From contig JAGCPV010000045.1 in the NCBI GenBank assembly GCA_017965475.1, positions 1-34,957 of the forward strand: 34,957 nt of DNA, given 5' to 3'. The translations under genes and the position numbers were made by a program. The notes beneath the pieces are model-generated. The model worked only from the letters and a program-made list of their open reading frames with translations. It did no database searches and was not told the origin of the DNA. Shown here one piece after another: positions 6,799 to 13,087 of this stretch. The stretch is from Prevotella sp. Its GTDB lineage: Bacteria > Bacteroidota > Bacteroidia > Bacteroidales > Bacteroidaceae. The number at the start of each line of letters is the position of its first letter. Positions within the stretch are counted from its first letter, which is position 1.

Positions 6799-7200
6799 AT
6801 GACAACGACGAGAACAACGATTCCCACAGAACTCAAGGTACTGATGAACCACATCTACGAACTGAATAAAGGCGTGCGCCAGATGGTGCTGTTCACCTGT
6901 AAGAAGAAGTACGGCGAACAGGCCGTTTCGCGGTTGGAGAGCCAGGGCATCTCCTATGTGTTGCAGCCCGTAGGCCAGCAGAACCTGAACATCTACTTCG
7001 GACGGCGCGAGTGTCTGGAGGCCATCCGGCTCATCGTCACCCGGCCGCTGAACCAGCTCACACCCGAAGAGGACTTCATCCTCGGCGCCATGCTCGGCTA
7101 CGACCTCTGCGCACAATGCGAGCGCTACTGCAAGCGCAAGAACGGATGCAAGAGCGAGTGCAACGGGACATGCGACGGCAAATGCATCAACAAGAATTGA
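6799..7200 (+). CDS. DUF2023 family protein with cysteine-rich tail
   Basis: 133 residues from ATG 6799; the in-frame ATG at 6721 lies inside the hairpin and before the -7 box, so it is rejected. Residues about 10-105 (LMNHIYELNKGVRQMVLFTC, then LNIYFGRRECLEAIRLIV and TPEEDFILGAMLGYDLCAQC) match the DUF2023 family, small proteins typically encoded beside flavodoxin in Bacteroidota and Epsilonproteobacteria. The last 30 residues hold seven cysteines: CAQCERYC, then C-KSE-C-NGT-C-DGK-C with an even x3 spacing. This looks like a metal or Fe-S site, but no such site is established for the family as far as I know. The flavodoxin gene follows after 41 nt in the same operon. Confidence 0.85.
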   Translation: MTTTRTTIPTELKVLMNHIYELNKGVRQMVLFTCKKKYGEQAVSRLESQGISYVLQPVGQQNLNIYFGRRECLEAIRLIVTRPLNQLTPEEDFILGAMLGYDLCAQCERYCKRKNGCKSECNGTCDGKCINKN

Positions 7201-7230
7201 AAATTGTCAAATGGTAAATTGTCAAATAGT
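7201..7230. repeat. Two tandem 15-bp copies between DUF2023 and flavodoxin genes
   Basis: AAATTGTCAAATGGT (7201-7215) is followed at once by AAATTGTCAAATAGT (7216-7230), one mismatch. It fills most of the 41-nt spacer. The function is not evident; such AT-rich tandem spacers can be passive. Confidence 0.8.
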
Positions 7231-7241
7231 AAAATATAAAG

Positions 7242-7736
7242 ATGAACGCAACAATTGTAATCTATGGTTCCTCGACAGGAACCTGCGAGGCCATCGCAGA
7301 GAAGATCGCCTCGAAACTGGGCTGCGAGGCCCTGAACGTACAGGACCTGACAGCCGACATCGTCAGCGCCCACCAGAATCTGATCCTCGGCACTTCGACA
7401 TGGGGTGCAGGAGAATTGCAGGATGACTGGTATGACGGACTGAAGACACTCCAAGGTGCTGACCTCAGCGGCAAGACCATCGCCATCTTTGGCTGTGGTG
7501 ACTGCGCAACCTACAGCGACACCTTCGTAGGCGGTATGGGCGAACTCTACAACGGTATCAAGGAAAGCGGTGCCAAATTCATTGGCTTAGTTGAGACCGA
7601 CGGCTACACCTTCGACGACTCGGAGGCTGTGATCGACGGTAAATTCATCGGTCTGCCCCTCGATGACATCAATGAGGACGACAAGACCGACACCCGCATC
7701 GAGGCTTGGCTCACCGCTATCACTCCCGATCTTTAG
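7242..7736 (+). CDS. fldA: Flavodoxin
   Basis: 164 residues. IVIYGSSTGTCEAIAEKIAS is the FMN phosphate-binding loop (T/S-x-T-G-x-T type). NLILGTSTWGAGELQDDWYD gives the tryptophan of the 60s loop, and AIFGCGDCATYSDTFVGGMG gives the 90s loop with its tyrosine. TDGYTFDDSEAVIDGKFIGL is the long-chain insertion. Flavodoxins carry low-potential electrons in place of ferredoxin, often when iron is short. Its partner upstream is the DUF2023 gene. The promoter of the pair resembles that of the porin-imelysin operon, consistent with iron-linked control. Confidence 0.97.
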   Translation: MNATIVIYGSSTGTCEAIAEKIASKLGCEALNVQDLTADIVSAHQNLILGTSTWGAGELQDDWYDGLKTLQGADLSGKTIAIFGCGDCATYSDTFVGGMGELYNGIKESGAKFIGLVETDGYTFDDSEAVIDGKFIGLPLDDINEDDKTDTRIEAWLTAITPDL

Positions 7737-7778
7737 TCAAAAAAAAGTTCATAAAGTATTTGTTTAGTTTTAGTTGGT

Positions 7779-7808
7779 GGTTGGCTGCGATGGTCAGCCA
7801 CCTTATTT
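7779..7808 (+). terminator. Possible terminator after flavodoxin
   Basis: GGT-T-GGCTG (7779-7787) pairs with CAGCCACC (7795-7802) with one bulge; eight pairs around a 7-nt loop, then TTATTTTA. The T-tract is weak, so read-through into the methyltransferase gene is possible. Confidence 0.45.
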
Positions 7809-7824
7809 TAAAAAGAAAACGTTA

Positions 7825-8436
7825 ATGGGACTAGTAAAGAAACTTTTCACAAACTGTGCCTGTCCGCAAGGACGGATGGGACGCGCCATACTGAAGTTCA
7901 TGAACCTCTGTCATGCGCCACTGACGAACTGGGGTCTGAAACTCGTCGATATCCAGGACGGCTGGACGATGCTCGACATCGGCTGCGGCGGAGGGGCAAC
8001 CTTGCAACGGCTGTTGAAACGGAGCCAAGACGCACAGGTCTATGGTATCGACATCTCTGAGGAGAGCGTGGCAAAGGCCAAGAAGGTGAATGCCGATGTG
8101 CTCGACAAACAGGTCTTTGTCACTCAGGGCTCAGCCGAGAAGCTTCCCTACGAAGACGGGAAGTTTGACCTTGTGACGGCTGTAGAGACAGTGTATTTCT
8201 GGCCCAACCTGCCTAATTGTCTGCAGGAGGTACACCGTGTGCTGAAGCCTGGTGGTAAGTTCGCCATCATGGTGGAAGTCATTGATGGTGACTCCATGTG
8301 GACGAATGTCGTCGAGGGCATGACAGCCTATTCGCCAGAGGAATTGAAGACCATGCTCGATGACGCTGGCTTCATCCAAACGGAGATTCATCGTATGAAG
8401 CCATCGAATGCGACTATCATTGGCGTAAAAGCATAA
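7825..8436 (+). CDS. Class I SAM-dependent methyltransferase
   Basis: 203 residues from ATG 7825; a TTG-started extension to 7774 runs through the hairpin and is not favoured. Motif I is LDIGCGGGATLQRLL (about residues 51-65), followed by VYGIDISEESVAKAK (motif II), GSAEKLPYEDGKFDLVTAVE (motifs III-IV) and VLKPGGKFAIMVE (motif VI). This is the Methyltransf_11 / UbiE-like layout. The N-terminus MGLVKKLFTNCACPQGRMG has two cysteines before the fold. The substrate is not identifiable; small molecules are common for this type. The gene follows flavodoxin by 88 nt and is convergent with the surface-protein operon, 22 nt apart. Confidence 0.9.
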   Translation: MGLVKKLFTNCACPQGRMGRAILKFMNLCHAPLTNWGLKLVDIQDGWTMLDIGCGGGATLQRLLKRSQDAQVYGIDISEESVAKAKKVNADVLDKQVFVTQGSAEKLPYEDGKFDLVTAVETVYFWPNLPNCLQEVHRVLKPGGKFAIMVEVIDGDSMWTNVVEGMTAYSPEELKTMLDDAGFIQTEIHRMKPSNATIIGVKA

Positions 8437-8458
8437 TTTGCAACCGAATTGCGAGTTA

Positions 8459-10018
8459 TCAGTGCCTGCCTGGCCCTTCTCCGCCACCAGGTCCATCACC
8501 ACCGCCGGGACCATCTCCACCACCAGGTCCGCCTCCGCCACCTGTATAGGTGGAAAGATTGACGCTGGAGCCTCCTGTGACATTGGCGTTGATATAGCCT
8601 ACTCCGCCGAAGATGCTGGTGCCGCTGCTGACGGTGACATCACTCTTCAGCGTGGGCTGTGAGGCACCACTCACGACGAGTGTGCTGCCACCGCTTGATG
8701 GTGTCTGGAAGGCGAACGTGTCGCTGCCGACGGTCAGGGCATACCATGTGTTCTTATTCCATGAGTTCGTGGAGTAGCACGACTGCGTGAGGCTGGCTCC
8801 GCTCTCCAGTCCGCCGATGGCCACGAGAGTGCCCCCCGTGAGGTAGAGTTGTTTCCGCTCTTCGCTGTTGGCATCGATGGCTACCTCAGGTGAGTTGGCG
8901 CCGATGGCATAGACCAGTCCACCCTTGATGTAGCAGTTGCCATTGGCGTCAATTCCGTCGTTGCCGGTGGCACGGGCATAGACATAGCCACCGCTGATGG
9001 TCAGGTCGCCCGCTGAGTTGATGGCATCGTCCTTGGCAATGACCGTGATGATACCGCCACTGATGGTCATCGCACCCTTGCTCTCAATACCTTCACCATT
9101 GTTGTTGGTGATGCTGAGCGTACCGCCCTCCAAGTAGATATTACCGCTGTCTTCATCTTCGTGGTCAGTGGTCTCTCCCGTCGAACTGTCACCGTCGAGA
9201 TCGCATTGGATACCTTCGTCGCCAACGCCGCTGATGGTTACTGTACCGCTCTCCATCAGGAAATACTGGTTGCAGTTGATGCCGTCGCCCACGGCCGAGG
9301 TCACGTTGATGGTGGCGTTCTTTAGCGTGATGTACTCACCGGTCTTGATGCCGTGTTTCACATGGCCGACCACATTCAGTGTCCCCTTCTGGGCGAACTC
9401 GACGTGACCTTTTACGTAGAGACAGCCCTTCTGGGAGCCGCTGGCGGCATCACTTAGTGTGTTGGTCGTTCCTTCAACAATCTTTACCTTGATACGTTTA
9501 CCATTCTGGATATGGATGGCTGCACCGCTATATACGGGTGATACGTTGGCCAATGAGAGGCCGTTCAGTTCGACGGTAGCCTTATACGAGCCGGACATGT
9601 AGAACTCACCGTCACTGGATGATCCTGAGAGGTTATAGGTGATCTCATCGTCCACATCGTCGCTCTGCGTGATGCTCACGTGAGCACCGCTCACCTCTGC
9701 CGTGACATAGCTGGCCACGTTGTCGGCCATCGTCACCGTAGCCGTCGAACCGTTATATATGATGTTTACTGTGTTGGCTTCTACATCTGTCGAACTGCTG
9801 CTTTCTTCACCAATCGTCATACTCGTGATGTCACTGATGGTGAACACGTCGCTGCCGACTGTGAGTGTGGTGCCGTCGGCGAACGTGGCAGGCGAATTTT
9901 CTGTCACCTGCGATGCCGAATACTCTTTCGTGCCGCTGCTGGTGGTAATCTTCAGCGTCTGGCCCCAGGCTGCTATCGTCAGCACGAGGGCGGTCATAGA
10001 GAATAATGTGCGCCTCAT
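8459..10018 (-). CDS. Secreted beta-helix protein with Cthe_2159-like carbohydrate-binding domain
   Basis: 519 residues. The signal peptide ends near AAWGQ (residues 1-19). Residues about 20-75 form a small module with GTTLTVGSDVFTISDITSMT that resembles the N-part of the next gene upstream. From about 95 to 470 the repeats (ITYNLSGSSSDGEFYMSG, VVGHVKHGIKTGEYITLKNA, VGDGINCNQYF, KDDAINSAGDLTISGGYVYA) match the Cthe_2159 carbohydrate-binding right-handed beta-helix family, some members of which bind polygalacturonate. The tail is a glycine/proline repeat (GPGGGD units) ending GPGRH, with no sorting-type domain. Its ATG overlaps the stop of the preceding gene (ATGA), so translation is probably coupled. 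Confidence 0.8.
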   Translation of the reverse strand: MRRTLFSMTALVLTIAAWGQTLKITTSSGTKEYSASQVTENSPATFADGTTLTVGSDVFTISDITSMTIGEESSSSTDVEANTVNIIYNGSTATVTMADNVASYVTAEVSGAHVSITQSDDVDDEITYNLSGSSSDGEFYMSGSYKATVELNGLSLANVSPVYSGAAIHIQNGKRIKVKIVEGTTNTLSDAASGSQKGCLYVKGHVEFAQKGTLNVVGHVKHGIKTGEYITLKNATINVTSAVGDGINCNQYFLMESGTVTISGVGDEGIQCDLDGDSSTGETTDHEDEDSGNIYLEGGTLSITNNNGEGIESKGAMTISGGIITVIAKDDAINSAGDLTISGGYVYARATGNDGIDANGNCYIKGGLVYAIGANSPEVAIDANSEERKQLYLTGGTLVAIGGLESGASLTQSCYSTNSWNKNTWYALTVGSDTFAFQTPSSGGSTLVVSGASQPTLKSDVTVSSGTSIFGGVGYINANVTGGSSVNLSTYTGGGGGPGGGDGPGGGDGPGGGEGPGRH

Positions 10019-10389
10019 TTCACTACCATTTTATAGGTTCCCTGCTTTGTCTTTACGATATATACGCCCCTATGCATCTGCTCCTTGGAGACCTTGTGGC
10101 CTTGCAGGTCGTAGATGTCGGTGGCCTCGTCGAGAGTAGCATTGGTGATTTCCTCGATGCCCGTCGTTGTTTCGTCCGTTGTTGAGAAGTACATCTTGCT
10201 TAGGTTCGTCAGGGTGAACGACTGCTCTCCCGCTGTCAATGTTGTCCCGCTGATGCTCAGCGTCAGACCTTCGACAGATACTGAAGCCTTCGCCCCGTCT
10301 GTTGTCTCGAAGGTCAGGTAGGTATAATCCCCGGCCTGCGCCGTCAGCGTTCCCACCAGCATAGTCAGAAATAAAATGATTCTTTTCAT
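10015..10389 (-). CDS. Small secreted protein with C-terminal sorting-like domain
   Basis: 124 residues: a signal peptide (MKRIILFLTMLVGTLTAQA), a short beta module (residues 21-72) with GTTLTAGEQSFTLTNLSKMY, and a C-terminal segment from about residue 76 (GIEEI... IYDLQGHKVSKEQMHRGVYI ... YKMVVK). The end resembles the short C-terminal tails of Prevotella surface proteins that look like type IX secretion signals. It has no catalytic residues that I can see. It is the middle gene of three: 16 nt after the adhesin-like gene, with a 4-nt overlap into the Cthe_2159-like gene. The family is not named, but the same beta module starts that neighbour. Confidence 0.75.
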   Translation of the reverse strand: MKRIILFLTMLVGTLTAQAGDYTYLTFETTDGAKASVSVEGLTLSISGTTLTAGEQSFTLTNLSKMYFSTTDETTTGIEEITNATLDEATDIYDLQGHKVSKEQMHRGVYIVKTKQGTYKMVVK

Positions 10390-10405
10390 TTAGTGTAGTA
10401 GTTTA

Positions 10406-11719
10406 TTATTTGATGACCTTTTTCCCATCCTTGATGACGATGCCTTTTGCGGAATCACTGATGCGCTGACCAGCGAGATTGTATATGGATGTAGATGTGT
10501 TGGTCTGGGACTTCAGGGTCTTGATGCCCGTGGTTTCGTTGATGGTTCCGCTACCGCTGAGCGACGAGTAGGTCAGCGTGTAGCCGTTCTTGTTGATGGT
10601 GCCGTTGTTCTTGAGGGTAGAGATGGTGGCGTCGCTTGTCAGGTTCCATACGGCGCCGCTATTCACGGTCACATTGGCCGTATAGCCCGTGTCATACTTC
10701 ACGGTGCCGCTGTACTCACCGTTGTCGAGGATGAGGTTGCCCGTAGCGCCGCTGGTGCTCCACTGTGAGTCATCCATCACGTACATCAGGATGCCGCTGC
10801 CGACATTGACGGTGACACCACTCAGGGTACAGGTTGCCGTTACGTTGGTGGCCACTTCAAGCAGCGGTGCCGAAGTGTCGCTGGTTGTCAGACTGCCGCC
10901 GGTGATGGTCATCGTCGGATTATATCCGCTAGCATCGCCACTGCCGCTCTGCATCATCAGCAGACCGCGTTCTGAAGAGCCGCTGGTCATCGTGCAGTTA
11001 GTCATCGCAATACTGTTGTCGCCCTCGATGACGGCTATCTCGCCCTTGGTCGATGTGCCGACGAGGTCGGTGGCGGACATGGTGCCAGTGGAGTAGATGA
11101 CTGCCGACTTCGCACCGTTGGCCGTGGCCGAACCGCCATTGATGGTGACGGTGCCGCCGCCACGGTCGGTGGCGATGGTCGAAGAGGTGGCCTCGTTGGT
11201 GGTGATATCGACGTTCGAGGCCGTGATGATGCCGCCATAGGTGGCGTGCAGACCACGCGATACACTGTTGTTATTGACGATGGTAATGCCGTCGATCTCT
11301 ACTGATGCGCCGTTTGTAGCAATCACGGCATTAGCGCCCTGCGAGGAGCTGGTCACCGTACAGTTCTGGATGATAATCTTCGCACCGCTGGCTGCCGTAG
11401 TGCTCTGATAGTCGGTCGAACTGGCGGCTCCGCAATAGATGCTGGAGTTGTTGCCGTAGAAACTTGAATTGTCGCCCGACGAGCCATCGCCGGTCTTCGT
11501 GATGTTGCAGCCCGTCATCGTGAGCGTGCCGTCCGACACCTGTACGGCGTTATAATACTGTGTCGAGCATTCGACATCTTCGGCAAGGGTATTCGTGCCA
11601 CTTGAGTACTGTTTCGTGGCACCCTGCGGATAGGTGGGAGTAGAGTCTGCGGGCGGCTGGGCGTTTATGCCGATGGCTGCTGCCATCAGCATCATTGTTG
11701 TAAATAGAACTTTCTTCAT
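10406..11719 (-). CDS. Secreted beta-helix adhesin-like protein
   Basis: 437 residues. The signal peptide ends near AIGINAQ (residue 21). Residues about 50-370 are Ser/Thr/Asn/Gly-rich parallel beta-helix repeats (TLTMTGCNITKTGDGS, IIIQNCTVTSSSQGA, VDITTNEATSSTIA, TMTITGGSLTTSDTS) like those of pectate-lyase-fold or adhesin-like surface proteins. The last 40 residues (SIYNLAGQRISDSAKGIVI, KKVIK) look like a sorting tail. No catalytic signature is visible, so binding or coating is the more likely role. It is the first gene of a three-gene minus-strand operon with a -7 box at 11759-11766, and is divergent from an AraC regulator that may control it. Confidence 0.8.
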   Translation of the reverse strand: MKKVLFTTMMLMAAAIGINAQPPADSTPTYPQGATKQYSSGTNTLAEDVECSTQYYNAVQVSDGTLTMTGCNITKTGDGSSGDNSSFYGNNSSIYCGAASSTDYQSTTAASGAKIIIQNCTVTSSSQGANAVIATNGASVEIDGITIVNNNSVSRGLHATYGGIITASNVDITTNEATSSTIATDRGGGTVTINGGSATANGAKSAVIYSTGTMSATDLVGTSTKGEIAVIEGDNSIAMTNCTMTSGSSERGLLMMQSGSGDASGYNPTMTITGGSLTTSDTSAPLLEVATNVTATCTLSGVTVNVGSGILMYVMDDSQWSTSGATGNLILDNGEYSGTVKYDTGYTANVTVNSGAVWNLTSDATISTLKNNGTINKNGYTLTYSSLSGSGTINETTGIKTLKSQTNTSTSIYNLAGQRISDSAKGIVIKDGKKVIK

Positions 11720-11758
11720 ATCTTATAGTAGTTTGTAGTTAATAATGTAAATCTGCGA

Positions 11759-11767
11759 CAAAGATAC
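11759..11767 (-). promoter_or_regulatory. -7 promoter box of the beta-helix operon
   Basis: Reads TATCTTTG on the minus strand (CAAAGATA on plus, 11759-11766), about 40 nt before the ATG at 11719. No convincing -33 element was seen. Confidence 0.6.
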
Positions 11768-11854
11768 GGCTTTTTCTCCAAAGTAATGTTGCACAGAGGG
11801 ATGAAATGTTTGACAAGAAGTCGGATAATTATTGGCGGTTTGGCATAAAATGTG

Positions 11855-11863
11855 TATTTTTGC
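11855..11863 (+). promoter_or_regulatory. -7 promoter box of the AraC gene (TATTTTTGC)
   Basis: Fits TAnnTTTG and lies 15 nt before ATG 11878. It excludes the in-frame upstream ATG at 11806. Confidence 0.6.
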
Positions 11864-11877
11864 AGCAAATTATTCCG

Positions 11878-12765
11878 ATGATGAAGCAAGAGATACACCC
11901 TTTAATCCAAAATGCTGCCCTGATTGAGGAGCAGGGAATACTGGTATTGGAAAACGTGACGCACATGCCTGCTTACGGCGACCCCATCGTGTCGCCCTAT
12001 TTCGTCCTTGCCCTCAATCACCAGGGCTGGGTGCATGCGGAATACGACTTCGGTCCCTCTTATTTTCATCAGCACGACTTCGCCCTCATCTATCCGAATC
12101 ATGTGCTGAAAGCCCTGGATTCGAGTGACGACTATCAGGCCACACTTCTGGTTCTTTCGTCCCGCTTCCTGAACCTGTTGCGCGAGACGTACCCCAACCA
12201 CCTTCGATTCGAGTACCACTTCAATTCTTTGCTGCACCTCAACGACCTGCAGTACGAGGGCATCTGTTCCAGTCTTCGCCAAATGAAGGTCATCAGCCGC
12301 CTCGACCATCCCGACCGCAGGGAACTCTTAATGTCACAGGTGGACATCCTGGCACATCTGACTGAAATCTATATGGAACAGAACGGGAATACGTTTCTTG
12401 AGAAGGCGACGCCCGTGCAGCAGTTGCTCGTTCGTTTCATTGCTGCCGTCGCTGAGCATTTCTGTGAGAGCCGCGAAGTGAAGTTCTATGCCCGGCTACT
12501 CTGTCTCTCGCCCAAGCATTTCGGTACCGTCATCCGTCAGGCCACGGGCATCGGTGCCGGCGAATGGATAGCCCGCTACGTGATCGTACAGGCCAAGCAC
12601 TATCTCCACCATCATCGCAACCTGACCATCCAGCAAATCAGCGACCGCCTTGGCTTCTGCGACCAGACCGCCTTCACCCGTTACTTCAGGAATAATGCGG
12701 GGATGACACCGAAAGAGTATCGAGAGCGGGGTCAAAAACTTAGTGCCGGGGTCAGGCCCCAGTAG
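11878..12765 (+). CDS. AraC family transcriptional regulator
   Basis: 295 residues from ATG 11878 (or 11881). The N-terminal cupin-like half (ILVLENVTHMPAYGDPIVSP, HQHDFALIYPNHVLKALD) would sense a small molecule. The C-terminal 100 residues are the two AraC helix-turn-helices (SPKHFGTVIRQATGIGAGEW, LTIQQISDRLGFCDQTAFTR, GMTPKEYRERG). The last codons (QKLSAGVRPQ and the stop) are written by a REP-like palindrome present elsewhere in the window, so the original C-terminus was probably replaced. It is divergent from the beta-helix operon, with 158 nt between starts, making that operon a plausible target. Effector unknown. Confidence 0.93.
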   Translation: MMKQEIHPLIQNAALIEEQGILVLENVTHMPAYGDPIVSPYFVLALNHQGWVHAEYDFGPSYFHQHDFALIYPNHVLKALDSSDDYQATLLVLSSRFLNLLRETYPNHLRFEYHFNSLLHLNDLQYEGICSSLRQMKVISRLDHPDRRELLMSQVDILAHLTEIYMEQNGNTFLEKATPVQQLLVRFIAAVAEHFCESREVKFYARLLCLSPKHFGTVIRQATGIGAGEWIARYVIVQAKHYLHHHRNLTIQQISDRLGFCDQTAFTRYFRNNAGMTPKEYRERGQKLSAGVRPQ

Positions 12766-12773
12766 GAGGTTTT
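12734..12773. repeat. REP-like palindrome, copy A
   Basis: Core GGGGTCAGGCCCC flanked by AAAACTTAGTGCC on the left and AGTAGGAGGTTTT on the right. It shares arms with copies at 14319-14355 and 20343-20416. It overlaps the last codons and stop (12763-12765) of the AraC gene. Confidence 0.85.
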
Positions 12774-12790
12774 CGCGCGCCCGCGCGCGG
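12774..12790. repeat. Alternating CG tract
   Basis: CGCGCGCCCGCGCGCGG is a strongly self-complementary CG tract next to copy A. It could extend the terminator structure or form Z-DNA; this is inference only. Confidence 0.6.
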
Positions 12791-12813
12791 TAGTAGAGGA
12801 ACTTAGAAAATAA

Positions 12814-12882
12814 CCCGCTCATCCCGCTCATCCTACACCCAGAACAAAAAAATTTAGGTGTAGGATGAGCGGGATGAGCGGG
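12814..12882. terminator. Perfect 26-bp inverted repeat in convergent spacer
   Basis: Arms 12814-12839 and 12857-12882 are perfectly complementary; the loop is 17 nt and A-rich. Each arm contains CCCGCTCAT twice in a row (or its complement). It lies between two convergent genes, so a two-way terminator or RNA-stabilising hairpin is likely. A repeated genomic element is also possible. Confidence 0.75.
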
Positions 12883-12908
12883 ATAAAAAGTAAGTATAGC
12901 AACTATAA

Positions 12909-12920
12909 ATGCGCGCGCAT
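12909..12920. repeat. 12-bp perfect palindrome ATGCGCGCGCAT
   Basis: Perfect self-complementary sequence, followed by a second CG-rich stretch (TATGCGCGAGCG). Part of the structured spacer; no known site recognised. Confidence 0.6.
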
Positions 12921-12972
12921 GTATGCGCGAGCGTTGTGGACAAATTGTTTGATGGTTTGGGTGTTGGTTGTT

Positions 12973-12993
12973 GTCCCAGCCATTGGGACTTTT
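12973..12993 (+). terminator. Small hairpin with T-run
   Basis: GTCCCA (12973-12978) pairs with TGGGAC (12984-12989) around GCCAT, followed by TTTT (12990-12993). A weak terminator-like hairpin just before the 21-bp array. Confidence 0.4.
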
Positions 12994-13073
12994 GTAAAGG
13001 TCACCTTTACGTCGCTAAAGGTGACCTTTAGCAGTGTGATGGTCACCTCTACAACTCCAAAGATCACCTTTTC
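12994..13073. repeat. Four palindromic units at exact 21-bp period
   Basis: Units start at 12994, 13015, 13036 and 13057, each 17 bp plus a 4-bp spacer. Unit 1 (GTAAAGGTCACCTTTAC) and unit 2 (CTAAAGGTGACCTTTAG) are perfect 8-bp-arm palindromes around one centre base. Units 3 and 4 keep the GGTCACC or GATCACC core but have decayed arms. The period equals two DNA turns, so all units face the same side of the helix. In one frame it reads as a 7-residue peptide repeat (VKVTFTS-like), which I take as a by-product. It ends 14 nt before the stop of the convergent gene. Confidence 0.85.
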
Positions 13074-13087
13074 GGATCAGGTGTAGT

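Noticed and set aside
7774-7824. TTG start extending the methyltransferase
   Set aside because: The extension reads through the terminator-like hairpin and adds no conserved residues; ATG 7825 begins a normal N-terminus.
12994-13073. Reading the 21-bp array as a CRISPR
   Set aside because: Spacers are only 4 bp, units are palindromic and decaying, and no cas gene is present.
12865-13086. 73-residue ORF with VKVTFTS-like repeats
   Set aside because: Its start lies inside the inverted repeat (MSGMSG comes from the tandem 9-mer) and its end is the 21-bp palindrome array. DNA symmetry explains it better than protein selection.
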